Shown here: positions 16,128-24,119 of the stretch, one piece after another
Layout of the letters: every line of letters starts with the position of its first letter
Position numbering within the stretch: position 1 is the stretch's first letter
Source of the DNA: Crocinitomicaceae bacterium
GTDB taxonomy: Bacteria > Bacteroidota > Bacteroidia > Flavobacteriales_D > Sanyastnellaceae
Length of the DNA: 37,114 nucleotides
Direction of reading: 5' to 3'
Assembly (NCBI GenBank): GCA_002690915.1
Contig: NZGF01000078.1
Span: 1 to 37,114 of the forward strand
Translations under genes and position numbers: made by a program
The notes under the pieces: model-generated
Database searches by the model: none
The model's input: only the letters and a program-made list of their open reading frames with translations
Told to the model about the DNA's origin: nothing

Positions 16128-17656
16128 CTTAGGTCGAACTTAATGCCTTGCGCAAGCGGTAAAGTGCGACCGTAGTTCACGGTATTGGTTTGACGACGCA
16201 TGTACGCTTTCCAGGCATCAGATCCTGATTCTCGTCCGCCGCCAGTTTCTTTTTCACCACCGAATGCCCCGCCAATTTCAGCCCCGGAAGTACCGATGTT
16301 GATGTTGGCAATCCCGCAGTCGGAGCCGCTGGCGCATAGGAACGCTTCAGCTTCTCGAACATTGTTGGTCATGATGGCCGATGATAGCCCTTGGGCGACG
16401 CCGTTCTGCATGGCGATGGCTTCATCCAATTCATCGTACGGCATAATGAACAAGAGCGGAGCGAAGGTTTCGTGCTGCACGATAGCTAAATCATTGCCGG
16501 CTTCCGCGATGGAGGGGCTGACATAGCAACCACTTTCGTACCCTGGGCCGTCCAATTTACCCCCTTTAACAACGAACGTACCCCCCTGATCTTCAACAGC
16601 CTGCAATGCGTTCAGATACATCTGTACGGCGTCTTGGTCGGTTAGTGGTCCAACGTGGTTGCTTTGGTCCAGAGGGTTACCGATGCTCAACTGCTTGTAG
16701 GCATTAGCCAAGACATTCTTGACCTGGTCGTAGATGGATCGGTGTATGATTAGACGGCGCGTGGAGGTGCACCGCTGACCACAGGTTCCAACAGCGCCGA
16801 ATACAGCGGCTGGCACGACCATGTTTAGGTCCGCATCGGGCGTGATGATGATAGCGTTGTTTCCACCAAGTTCGAGCAGGGCGCGGCCCAGTCGACCGCC
16901 TACTTTCTCCCCTACAGCCTTCCCCATGCGCGTGCTTCCAGTCGCGCTGACAAGGGGAATGCGCTTATCGGTGCTGATTTTTTCTCCAATGTTGGCATAA
17001 CCGTTGACGACACAAGACAGCGCTGCCGGAACACCATTGGCTTCGGCGACTTCGTTCCAAATGTGTTGGCAAGCGATGGAACACAACGCGCTTTTCTCAG
17101 AGGGTTTCCACACGCATGAATCACCACAAATCCATGCCAGCGCGGTATTCCAGGCCCAGACAGCGACCGGGAAGTTGAAGGCGGAAATGATTCCAACAAC
17201 ACCAAGTGGGTGGTACTGCTCGAACATGCGGTGCTCGGGTCGTTCTGAATGCGTGGTCATACCGTAAAGCTGTCGGCTTAAACCAACAGCGAAGTCACAG
17301 ATGTCGATCATCTCTTGCACTTCACCCAGCCCTTCCTGCAGGGACTTACCCATTTCATAGCTCACTAACGCGCCGAGGGCGTCCTTTTTTTCACGAAGTG
17401 CGTCGCCAAATTGGCGCACCACCTCTCCTCTCTTAGGTGCGGGCACGCTTCTCCATTCCACAAAGGCTGCATGTGCGGCTTGGATGACGCGTTCGTATTC
17501 ATCGCCGGTAGCGCTGGTCAGGGATGCGATGACACTGCCATCGACAGGCGAGATGGATTCGATAACAGGGCCCGAACCAAAAGCTTCGGTACCAATCATG
17601 ACGCCGGGGTTGGTGGGTTGAATGTTGAGTTCGCGGAGGATGTTCTGGATGTCCAT
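16124..17656 (-). CDS. ALDH7-family aldehyde dehydrogenase (aminoadipate-semialdehyde dehydrogenase type)
   Basis: 510 residues from the ATG at 17656; an upstream GTG at 17710 lies before the predicted promoter and is unlikely. General ALDH motifs: FNFPVAVWAWNTALA, base Glu262 in LLELGGNN, and nucleophile Cys296 in GTCGQRCT. The end NIGTSGAEIGGAFGGEKETG and DAWKAYMRRQTNTVNYG are signatures of ALDH7 (antiquitin, AmaB/Pcd), which oxidises alpha-aminoadipate semialdehyde / piperideine-6-carboxylate to alpha-aminoadipate with NAD in lysine catabolism. It is the first gene of a two-gene unit with the TlpA-like lipoprotein. Confidence 0.93.
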   Translation of the reverse strand: MDIQNILRELNIQPTNPGVMIGTEAFGSGPVIESISPVDGSVIASLTSATGDEYERVIQAAHAAFVEWRSVPAPKRGEVVRQFGDALREKKDALGALVSYEMGKSLQEGLGEVQEMIDICDFAVGLSRQLYGMTTHSERPEHRMFEQYHPLGVVGIISAFNFPVAVWAWNTALAWICGDSCVWKPSEKSALCSIACQHIWNEVAEANGVPAALSCVVNGYANIGEKISTDKRIPLVSATGSTRMGKAVGEKVGGRLGRALLELGGNNAIIITPDADLNMVVPAAVFGAVGTCGQRCTSTRRLIIHRSIYDQVKNVLANAYKQLSIGNPLDQSNHVGPLTDQDAVQMYLNALQAVEDQGGTFVVKGGKLDGPGYESGCYVSPSIAEAGNDLAIVQHETFAPLLFIMPYDELDEAIAMQNGVAQGLSSAIMTNNVREAEAFLCASGSDCGIANINIGTSGAEIGGAFGGEKETGGGRESGSDAWKAYMRRQTNTVNYGRTLPLAQGIKFDLS

Positions 17657-17676
17657 GGTAATGAAATATTCAGGCG

Positions 17677-17707
17677 CAAAGGTAGCTTCGTAGGTTTTAG
17701 CCCGTAA
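17677..17707 (-). promoter_or_regulatory. Bacteroidota-type promoter for the ALDH gene
   Basis: On the minus strand TTA, a 20-nt spacer and TACCTTTG give a perfect -7 element (TAnnTTTG) and a near-consensus -33. The ATG at 17656 is 20 nt past the -7 box, which supports that start and excludes the GTG at 17710. Confidence 0.6.
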
Positions 17708-17826
17708 CACTTGTAATTAATTGAAAAACAGTGGTTTATGAAATTCGACTATCGTGAGTTATTCGATGTGTTGGTCACCAAAGGGTGTCCATTGGAATAA
17801 GAGGGCGAAAACACGGTCTTTCGCTA

Positions 17827-17842
17827 TGTTTCACGTGAAACA
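17827..17842. other. parS: parS centromere site (perfect consensus)
   Basis: TGTTTCACGTGAAACA is a perfect 16-bp palindrome identical to the well-known bacterial parS consensus bound by ParB/Spo0J. It sits 2 nt beyond the mnmG stop codon, in the gap before the ALDH gene. parS sites load ParB and SMC and mark the origin-proximal part of a chromosome. Confidence 0.9.
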
Positions 17843-17844
17843 CA

Positions 17845-19716
17845 TCAACGGCCCAGTCGAACAAGGAGCACAGCAAGATCAGACGCGCTAACCCCAGAGA
17901 TTCGGGATGCCGTCGCTAGGGTGTCTGGTTGTTCAGAGGATAGCTTTTCGCGCGCTTCACTGCTGAGCGATTCGAGGGCGTGGTAGTCGAAGCCTTTTGG
18001 GATTGTCACGTAGTCCAGGCGCTGAAGCTTATCCGCTACAGCCTGTTCTTTATCAATGTACCCTTGGTACTTGATTTCGATTTCCATGCTGTCCAAGTCT
18101 GACGGGGTGAGGGCGTGCGTTGCTGAAAGATTTTCAACAGCGGGGATGTTGGCGATCATGTCATTGATGCCAATGTTGGGCCGAGCAAGGATTGAGATTG
18201 CTTTTTGCTTTTGCTTCAATGGAGCAGAGTCTTTTGCCAGCAGTAATTCGGACGTTTCCTGTGGTGTAACACTGAGCTGTTCCAGCCCTTTCCGCATGTG
18301 TTGGATGCGATTCCGCTTTGCATCCAAGGTCTTTAATCGGCCATCTTCAGCCAAACCAATGCTATGTGAAAGTGGGGTTAAGCGCTGGTCAGCATTGTCT
18401 TGGCGCAAGAGAATTCGATATTCTGCACGTGAGGTGAACATACGGTAAGGCTCTTTGGTGCCTTTGGTTACGAGGTCGTCAATGAGAACACCGATGTAGG
18501 CTTGGTTGCGCTTAAGCACAACAGGCTCTTTGTTCCACGTGGAACGTGCGGCATTGACTCCTGCCATGACACCCTGCGCGGCGGCCTCTTCGTATCCGGT
18601 GGTGCCGTTGATTTGACCGGCAAAAAAGAGGTTTTTAATAGCCTTAGTTTCCAAACTATGCCGCAACTGTGTGGGGTGAAAAAAATCATATTCCACAGCA
18701 TAGCCTGGACGGAAGAACTTCACATTTTCAAATCCAGGTACCGCTCGAAGCGCTTGGACCTGTACTTCTTCCGGGAGGCTGGTGCTGAAACCATTGACAT
18801 AGACCTCAATCGTGTTCCATCCCTCTGGCTCCACAAACAGTTGATGCCCGTCCTTATCGCTGAACCGTTCAATTTTGTCTTCGATACTTGGGCAATACCG
18901 CGGGCCAAGGCCTTGGAGCCGTCCGTTGAACATGGGAGAGCGATCGAACCCTTCACGAAGCAGGTCGTGAACGGTAGGATTGGTGTATGCGATATGGCAG
19001 CTTCGCTGGTGGTCGAGAAGAGGGGTTGCAGTGTAGGAGAAGCGCTGTGGGTTTGTATCGCCTTTCTGCTCCTCTAGCACGGCGTAGTTAATGCTTCGCC
19101 CGTCGACGCGTGGAGGGGTTCCGGTCTTCATGCGGTCGGCGCTGAACCCGTTATCGACTAGTTGTTCTGTGAGGCCGCGAACAGCTTTTTCGCCAGCACG
19201 CCCACCACCGAATTGTTTCTCCCCAACATGCATGAGGCCGTTGAGAAAAGTGCCCGCGGTTACTACAACTGACTTGGAGCGAATGGTAGCGCCAAGCTGA
19301 GTTTTTACACCGACGCACGTACCGCCTTCAATCAACAACTCAACAACGGCATCTTGCCAGAAATCAAGTTTTGGCGTTTGTTCTAGCATGAGTCGCCACT
19401 TTTCCGCGAACCGCATGCGGTCATTTTGGGTTCTCGGCGACCACATGGCTGGGCCTTTGGATCGATTCAACATCCTGAACTGGATGGCACTATGATCACT
19501 TACAATTGCGGAGTAGCCGCCGAAAGCGTCAATTTCCCGTATGATTTGCCCCTTTGCAATGCCGCCCATGGCAGGGTTGCAAGACATCTGGCCGATCACC
19601 CCCATATTCATTGTGACGAGCAGGGTAGAAGCTCCGAGGTTGGCAGCAGCAGCGGCAGCTTCATTTCCGGCGTGCCCGGCACCAACCACGATGACGTCAT
19701 AAGTGTTGTGAATCAT
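17845..19716 (-). CDS. mnmG: tRNA uridine 5-carboxymethylaminomethyl modification enzyme MnmG (GidA)
   Basis: 623 residues from the ATG at 19716, the usual size. FAD-binding motif VVGAGHAGNEAAAAA at the N-terminus, then MGVIGQMSCNPAMGGIAKGQ (Cys46), GPRYCPSIEDKI, and YIGVLIDDLVTKGTKEPYRM. MnmG forms a complex with MnmE and installs the cmnm5 group on U34 of several tRNAs, using FAD, NADH and methylene-tetrahydrofolate. It overlaps ybeY by 4 nt (ATGA). Codons 391-396 (RSTWNK) contain a second parS-like palindrome; the local peptide is unusual for the family, consistent with selection on the DNA. Confidence 0.97.
   Translation of the reverse strand: MIHNTYDVIVVGAGHAGNEAAAAAANLGASTLLVTMNMGVIGQMSCNPAMGGIAKGQIIREIDAFGGYSAIVSDHSAIQFRMLNRSKGPAMWSPRTQNDRMRFAEKWRLMLEQTPKLDFWQDAVVELLIEGGTCVGVKTQLGATIRSKSVVVTAGTFLNGLMHVGEKQFGGGRAGEKAVRGLTEQLVDNGFSADRMKTGTPPRVDGRSINYAVLEEQKGDTNPQRFSYTATPLLDHQRSCHIAYTNPTVHDLLREGFDRSPMFNGRLQGLGPRYCPSIEDKIERFSDKDGHQLFVEPEGWNTIEVYVNGFSTSLPEEVQVQALRAVPGFENVKFFRPGYAVEYDFFHPTQLRHSLETKAIKNLFFAGQINGTTGYEEAAAQGVMAGVNAARSTWNKEPVVLKRNQAYIGVLIDDLVTKGTKEPYRMFTSRAEYRILLRQDNADQRLTPLSHSIGLAEDGRLKTLDAKRNRIQHMRKGLEQLSVTPQETSELLLAKDSAPLKQKQKAISILARPNIGINDMIANIPAVENLSATHALTPSDLDSMEIEIKYQGYIDKEQAVADKLQRLDYVTIPKGFDYHALESLSSEAREKLSSEQPDTLATASRISGVSASDLAVLLVRLGR
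18531..18546. other. parS: Second parS-like site inside mnmG
   Basis: TGTTCCACGTGGAACG contains the 14-bp perfect palindrome GTTCCACGTGGAAC, a known parS variant with C/G at the third pair outside the CACGTG core. Only the last base departs from full 16-bp symmetry. It lies 704 bp from the perfect parS site, within the mnmG coding sequence. Confidence 0.75.
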
Positions 19717-20141
19717 GGGTTGAATTCGTGGTAGCGCGCAATCCACTCATCTTCTTGGGCGCGCATGGTTTTTTGCTGGGCATCGGTCTTGTCTGTATAC
19801 CCAACGAGGTGCAGGTGACCGTGGATAATGACACGAAGTAACTCTCTGAAAAACAATTGATTATGCGCCTTGGCGTTGTCTTTGATTCGGTCGATAGAGA
19901 TCATCAAATCACCAGAAATAACACCATTCTCACTGTAGTCAAATGTGATGATGTCGGTGTAGTAATCGTGTTGAAGGTGGGTTTTGTTTACGTCGAGTAG
20001 GTACGCGTCTGTGCAGAAAACAACCCCTAATTCTCCAATGCTTTTTTCATGTGCTGCAGCAAAGGCTTGAATCCAGGCTCTGATTTTGCGCCGATTTGGA
20101 CACCGAAAACGATGGTCGGCATTGTGAAACTGGAATGCCAA
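19713..20141 (-). CDS. ybeY: Endoribonuclease YbeY (rRNA maturation)
   Basis: 142 residues, starting with TTG 9 nt after the previous stop; an in-frame stop upstream and the family's N-terminal alignment support this start. The zinc site IIHGHLHLVGYTDKTD gives His107, His111 and Asp117, with Asp in place of the third His, as is common in Bacteroidota. YbeY is a single-strand endonuclease needed for 16S rRNA 3'-end maturation and ribosome quality control. It overlaps mnmG by 4 nt. Confidence 0.95.
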   Translation of the reverse strand: MAFQFHNADHRFRCPNRRKIRAWIQAFAAAHEKSIGELGVVFCTDAYLLDVNKTHLQHDYYTDIITFDYSENGVISGDLMISIDRIKDNAKAHNQLFFRELLRVIIHGHLHLVGYTDKTDAQQKTMRAQEDEWIARYHEFNP

Positions 20142-20150
20142 GGAACTGGA

Positions 20151-20570
20151 TTAAGGCGTCGCGAAGACGTTGTTGAAGGTCAGTTCTACGATCCGGCCGT
20201 CGTCATCGAACATGCACTCGTCGGCTAAACTGCGCATCAGAAAAACCCCGCGTCCGTTGGGTTTTTCAATGTTTTCTGGAGATGTAGGGTCTGGAACGTT
20301 TTCGAAATCAAAACCTGCGCCCTGATCTGTGATTTTGAAGAAGAGGTTACGCGCCTGCAGCTCATATTCGACGATAACGGTTTTATCGTCTTGCAGTTTA
20401 TTTCCGTGAACAATAGCGTTGTTCACGGCTTCAGTCATCGCAATAAGCACATCGCCGTAGCATTCGTCGTCGAAGGTATTGTTATCTCGTATTTCGTCGA
20501 TTAAACGCTCAATGATTGCGATGTTCTCTGGCTGTGAAGCAAATTCCAATTTGTGCATGGTCTCAATCAT
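20151..20570 (-). CDS. RsbW/SpoIIAB-like ATP-binding protein
   Basis: 139 residues forming a lone HATPase_c domain: N-box EAVNNAIVHGNK, G1 DQGAGFDF and G2 NGRGVFLMRSLAD. The size and motifs match the anti-sigma-factor serine kinase group (RsbW/SpoIIAB-like). No anti-anti-sigma factor or PP2C phosphatase is nearby, so the partner is unknown. It lies between the DUF4175 gene (5 nt) and ybeY (9 nt), an order I remember as common in Flavobacteriia. Confidence 0.9.
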   Translation of the reverse strand: MIETMHKLEFASQPENIAIIERLIDEIRDNNTFDDECYGDVLIAMTEAVNNAIVHGNKLQDDKTVIVEYELQARNLFFKITDQGAGFDFENVPDPTSPENIEKPNGRGVFLMRSLADECMFDDDGRIVELTFNNVFATP

Positions 20571-20575
20571 AATGA

Positions 20576-23500
20576 CTAGCGTTCGGGTTGAAGCTCAGGT
20601 GCGGGCTTTATGTCGTCCAAATTATTGAAATAATCGTTGACTCGGTCCCGATAATACCCTTGCAATTCAAGTGGGATTGTTCGTAACCATTCGGCTTCAC
20701 GTGCTTTCTGCTCTAGGTACTCTAGCAATGGGGCAGGCGCGGTAGCTAGGTTTTGGCTACCAGTTGTGGATTTACGCTTGTTGTCTTCACCTCGTGTCAT
20801 CTCGGCTTTTTCAGCCTCCAGCAAGCGAACCAATAGCTCTTGTTGACGTTCGAGGGTTTCAATGGTGACCTCTTTGTTGACGAGGTCACGTTCGATTTCC
20901 TCCATTTCTTTAGCGATATCACTCATACTCGTCCCATCACCGGACCCGTCAGCATTCATTTCTTGGGCCTTTTTCTCTGCCATTTGACGGAGTGCGGCTT
21001 GTTGGGCTGCCATTTGTGCAAGTTCCTTACTGAGCTGGCGTTGCTGGCGGCCGTCGCTTCCGGCGTTCGCCCCTTCACCCATCATCTCCTTCATTTTCTG
21101 CAACCGCTCACTTAGGGATTGTTGCATTTTCTTGATGTCTCCTGCGCTTGGAGCGGGTTTGGGTTTTCCGTTGCCCCCGGGGTTTTCGCAGTTGCCGCTT
21201 CCTGGCTGCTTTTGAGCCATATCCTGTTGCATTTGCTGCAACGCATCATCCAACATCAAAGCCAGGTTGTTGAAGCTGGTCATGACGTACTGTTGATTGC
21301 TTGTGATTAAATCGGTTTCACGATCACCGAACCCACCAAGCGCTTGCTCCATATGGTGGTTGATGAGGCCAATTTCGCGATTCACAGCAGGGGCCAATTG
21401 GGGGATGCGCAAGCTCAATTCGAACAGGGAGTCCTCTACCATTCGGGCATCGTCTTTAAGTCGACGCTGTGTCTGTCCGTGGAGTACATAGGCGGGGTCA
21501 TTATCGCTGGTGGTGCGAAGCGCTTGCATTAACCCTTCTTCGTCAAATGACAAATCGATGATGTTTTCAAGCAACGCGCGCAGGGCGTCCATATCGACTT
21601 CCAAAGACTCCTCACCTTGCTGTTGCATCATACTTTCCATCTGTTCAGCCATTTGCTGCATTTCGTCTGAAGCTTGCTGCTGTTGTTGGGAGGCCTTTTT
21701 GTTTTTTTCTTGCTCTAGTTGATCGGAGCTTTCGCTCATTTTTTGTTCAATGGACTCACGCTCTTCTGCGCGGTCCATGGTGGCATTGGGGTTTTCGAGT
21801 TCTTGGTTGTCTTTTTCGAGTTGGTCGAGGCGCTCTTGAATTTCTTTAAAGGCTTCGTTCAAGGTGTCCTGCTCGGCTTTTAGGCTGTCGCTGGGGACAT
21901 CTTCATCTCGCGTTTGTTGGGCGAGGTCCTGTTGCTTGTCTGCGAGATCTTTGAGGTCTTCAATGGCTTCCTCCATCTTCACCTCGTATTCCAACTGCTT
22001 GAATTGTTCCAAAGCACGGTCCAATTCTTTCTCTAAAGATTCTTGGTCCACCTGCATGTTCTCAAGCTGTTCTTGGATTTGTTCTAAGGATTCAGGATCC
22101 ATTTCATCCATGAGCCGCTGCATCTCCTCGTACATGGTCTTGAGCTCCTCGCTCATGACCTGTTCCATTAGTTCTTGAAGACGCTCTTGTTTTTCAAGAA
22201 TACGCTCCTCTTCAGGGTTAAATTCATTCGCCCGCTCGTCCTTTTGGCTATTCTGTTGCTGAAGTTCGTCGAGGTTGGCGCGCAATTCTTCCTGCTTTTT
22301 CATGAGCTCCTCCATGGCCCGCTCATCTTTCCAGTCGATTTCTGAATCTTCAGCGAGCTGTCGGCGAAGCTCCTCCATTTCCTCGCGAAGCTCGGCTGCA
22401 CTTTCACGTGCTTGTTGCATCTGCTCTTCGATGTCTGCATTGGCTTGGTTGCGTTCTTCGCGAAGGTCTGTCTCCGAAGGAGGAGCGAAAGTGCGAGGCG
22501 TGGACCGGGTCATTTTCGGGCCATGGATGCGGTCGTTATCCCACACCTCAAACCAATACTCCAGAACATCACCCTGCACTACGCCTAATTCAGCAAGTGA
22601 CCATTCGAAGAAAAAACGATGGGAACGTCCATTTGGCGGCGAGAGAGGAACCCGGCTGACACTATTTAAATCAGGGGCACGGGCTACAAACAGTTCTTCA
22701 GGCCGTTCGCCAACTGCCAACCATTGGTACGCAAAGGTTAATCGGCTGAAACCGTAGTCATCCGAAACCTCACCGTTGAAGTACCGAACCGACTGAACAG
22801 CTGAGTCGATGCGCTCAGATGCGCTGATGCGCGGGGGTTGATCGACGAGTACTTGGAGGTAGTACCGCAGGGAGTCGAGTGCGCCTACCGCTCTGTTTGT
22901 GGGCACCAACCAATACGGTCCGCTATTGGTGGCCCGAAGCGAGCTAGTGAATACCCCAGCTGCCCCCTGTAGCACAGCAGAGGGCTTACCGGGGGCTACG
23001 ATGCGCAAGGAATCAGTGTCTTTGCTTCGCACTACCCACTCAACGGTCGTGCCTTCAGGAACGCGTAGGTTTCCAATATCGAGGAGTGTTTCGCTAGGCA
23101 GTTTTGTGTATGCGGGTGGGATGGTTGTGATTTCCAAACCCACCAATGTTGGAACAGGCAGGGCGATTAAATCATGCATGGAGGAGGAGACCCCACCGCC
23201 AGTCAATCGAAAGGAAATATTCTCACGCACCAACGGAAAGGTGTGTTGGAAGGTGTTGCCGACGCGTTCCATGCGGTATCGACTCTCACCAACCTCGACC
23301 ATAACCACTTCCGGAATCACTTCGCCTGCCGTTGAGGCTGTGAGTAAAAAAGGCTGCATAGCAGGTACCCGTAGGTCATCATTCACCACAAAAGAGAAAG
23401 GGGGAGGAGGGACAAAGTCTTGTCGGTGAGCGAGGATTCGGCTGGCCGGCTCCTTCACCAGAGAAGGGCTCCAAACCCACAAACCTGAGGCGAGGACAAG

Positions 23501-24001
23501 CACCGGAACGGCGTACCGCAATAACCCTTTGCTTTTTTCCCAGTCGATCGCTCGCTTGAAAGCAATAGGCTGAAGCGCGGACGTTCGCTCTTCAATGGAG
23601 GCCTCCAACAGCGACATGTCTGTGGAGCGAGGGCCCACGCCTAGTTGCTGTTGCAGCTGGAGGACATTTAACAATCGGTCGCTGATTTCGGGAAAATGCC
23701 GACCAATTAAAGCGCTGGCCTCTTCGTGCGACAAGCCTTTTCCAATTCGTGCCCACTTCAGCACAGGAGCAACCAACCAAATCGCGAGTAATATGGAATT
23801 ACTGGTTAAAAGGGTCCAGAATAGGACAGTGCGTCCAGCGATTCCGAAATGCCCAACCGATTCAATCAACGCAAAACCAAAGCCGCTGCACACTAAAACC
23901 GCCAACCACCGGAGCACCCCATTTATGAGTTGGTTGAGGTAATATGCTCGGATGAAGTCATCGAGCTTTTGAAGAAGGCTTCCGCGTTGGGACATAGCCA
24001 T
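20576..24001 (-). CDS. DUF4175-family membrane protein with long coiled coil
   Basis: 1141 residues. Three likely N-terminal membrane segments (about 28-50, 58-80 and 160-178) are followed by a beta-rich, presumably periplasmic region to about residue 510, then a very long Glu/Gln-rich coiled coil (about 515-790, e.g. QMAEQMESMMQQQG) and a second helical part. The C-terminal motif IPLELQGYYRDRVNDYFNNL is typical of DUF4175. Function is unknown; I infer an envelope or scaffolding role. It heads the operon with the RsbW-like ATPase, ybeY and mnmG. An alternative ATG lies two codons downstream. Confidence 0.88.
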   Translation of the reverse strand: MAMSQRGSLLQKLDDFIRAYYLNQLINGVLRWLAVLVCSGFGFALIESVGHFGIAGRTVLFWTLLTSNSILLAIWLVAPVLKWARIGKGLSHEEASALIGRHFPEISDRLLNVLQLQQQLGVGPRSTDMSLLEASIEERTSALQPIAFKRAIDWEKSKGLLRYAVPVLVLASGLWVWSPSLVKEPASRILAHRQDFVPPPPFSFVVNDDLRVPAMQPFLLTASTAGEVIPEVVMVEVGESRYRMERVGNTFQHTFPLVRENISFRLTGGGVSSSMHDLIALPVPTLVGLEITTIPPAYTKLPSETLLDIGNLRVPEGTTVEWVVRSKDTDSLRIVAPGKPSAVLQGAAGVFTSSLRATNSGPYWLVPTNRAVGALDSLRYYLQVLVDQPPRISASERIDSAVQSVRYFNGEVSDDYGFSRLTFAYQWLAVGERPEELFVARAPDLNSVSRVPLSPPNGRSHRFFFEWSLAELGVVQGDVLEYWFEVWDNDRIHGPKMTRSTPRTFAPPSETDLREERNQANADIEEQMQQARESAAELREEMEELRRQLAEDSEIDWKDERAMEELMKKQEELRANLDELQQQNSQKDERANEFNPEEERILEKQERLQELMEQVMSEELKTMYEEMQRLMDEMDPESLEQIQEQLENMQVDQESLEKELDRALEQFKQLEYEVKMEEAIEDLKDLADKQQDLAQQTRDEDVPSDSLKAEQDTLNEAFKEIQERLDQLEKDNQELENPNATMDRAEERESIEQKMSESSDQLEQEKNKKASQQQQQASDEMQQMAEQMESMMQQQGEESLEVDMDALRALLENIIDLSFDEEGLMQALRTTSDNDPAYVLHGQTQRRLKDDARMVEDSLFELSLRIPQLAPAVNREIGLINHHMEQALGGFGDRETDLITSNQQYVMTSFNNLALMLDDALQQMQQDMAQKQPGSGNCENPGGNGKPKPAPSAGDIKKMQQSLSERLQKMKEMMGEGANAGSDGRQQRQLSKELAQMAAQQAALRQMAEKKAQEMNADGSGDGTSMSDIAKEMEEIERDLVNKEVTIETLERQQELLVRLLEAEKAEMTRGEDNKRKSTTGSQNLATAPAPLLEYLEQKAREAEWLRTIPLELQGYYRDRVNDYFNNLDDIKPAPELQPER

Positions 24002-24040
24002 ACGAAGTTACGATTCAACGCGGGTTTAACCGTGTGTTAT

Positions 24041-24119
24041 TGTGCGCATGAAAGCAGTCAAGGGGAATGTGTGTACTTTTGACTCCCCCAAGTTGGTAGC
24101 ACCGATTCACATGCGCACA
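24041..24119. repeat. Inverted repeat spanning a divergent promoter and start codon
   Basis: Perfect 10-bp arms TGTGCGCATG (24041-24050) and CATGCGCACA (24110-24119), with a nested 6-bp pair AGTCAA (24056-24061) / TTGACT (24079-24084). The right arm contains the ATG of the downstream gene. Confidence 0.6.
24074..24081 (+). promoter_or_regulatory. -7 promoter element of the lamin-tail protein gene
   Basis: TACTTTTG is a perfect TAnnTTTG match 29 nt before the ATG at 24111. No TTG lies at the expected -33 spacing, so the promoter is weak or activated. Its position argues against the upstream starts at 24042 and 24048. Confidence 0.4.

Noticed and set aside
17738-17800. 20-codon ORF starting MKFDYRELFDVLVTKGCPLE
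   Set aside because: It looks protein-like and has ATG and TAA, but it is very short, lacks a clear promoter, and the frame continues only into the antisense of mnmG. It could be a remnant; not called.
22404-22413. Third CACGTG core (TTTCACGTGC) considered as parS
   Set aside because: The right half-site does not match, so the palindrome is lost outside the core; likewise the cores at 1197, 18426, 20698 and 24656.
21864-22757. Ser/Arg-rich ORFs opposite the DUF4175 coiled coil
   Set aside because: The Ser/Cys-rich translation is the expected complement of Glu/Gln-rich codons; not a gene.
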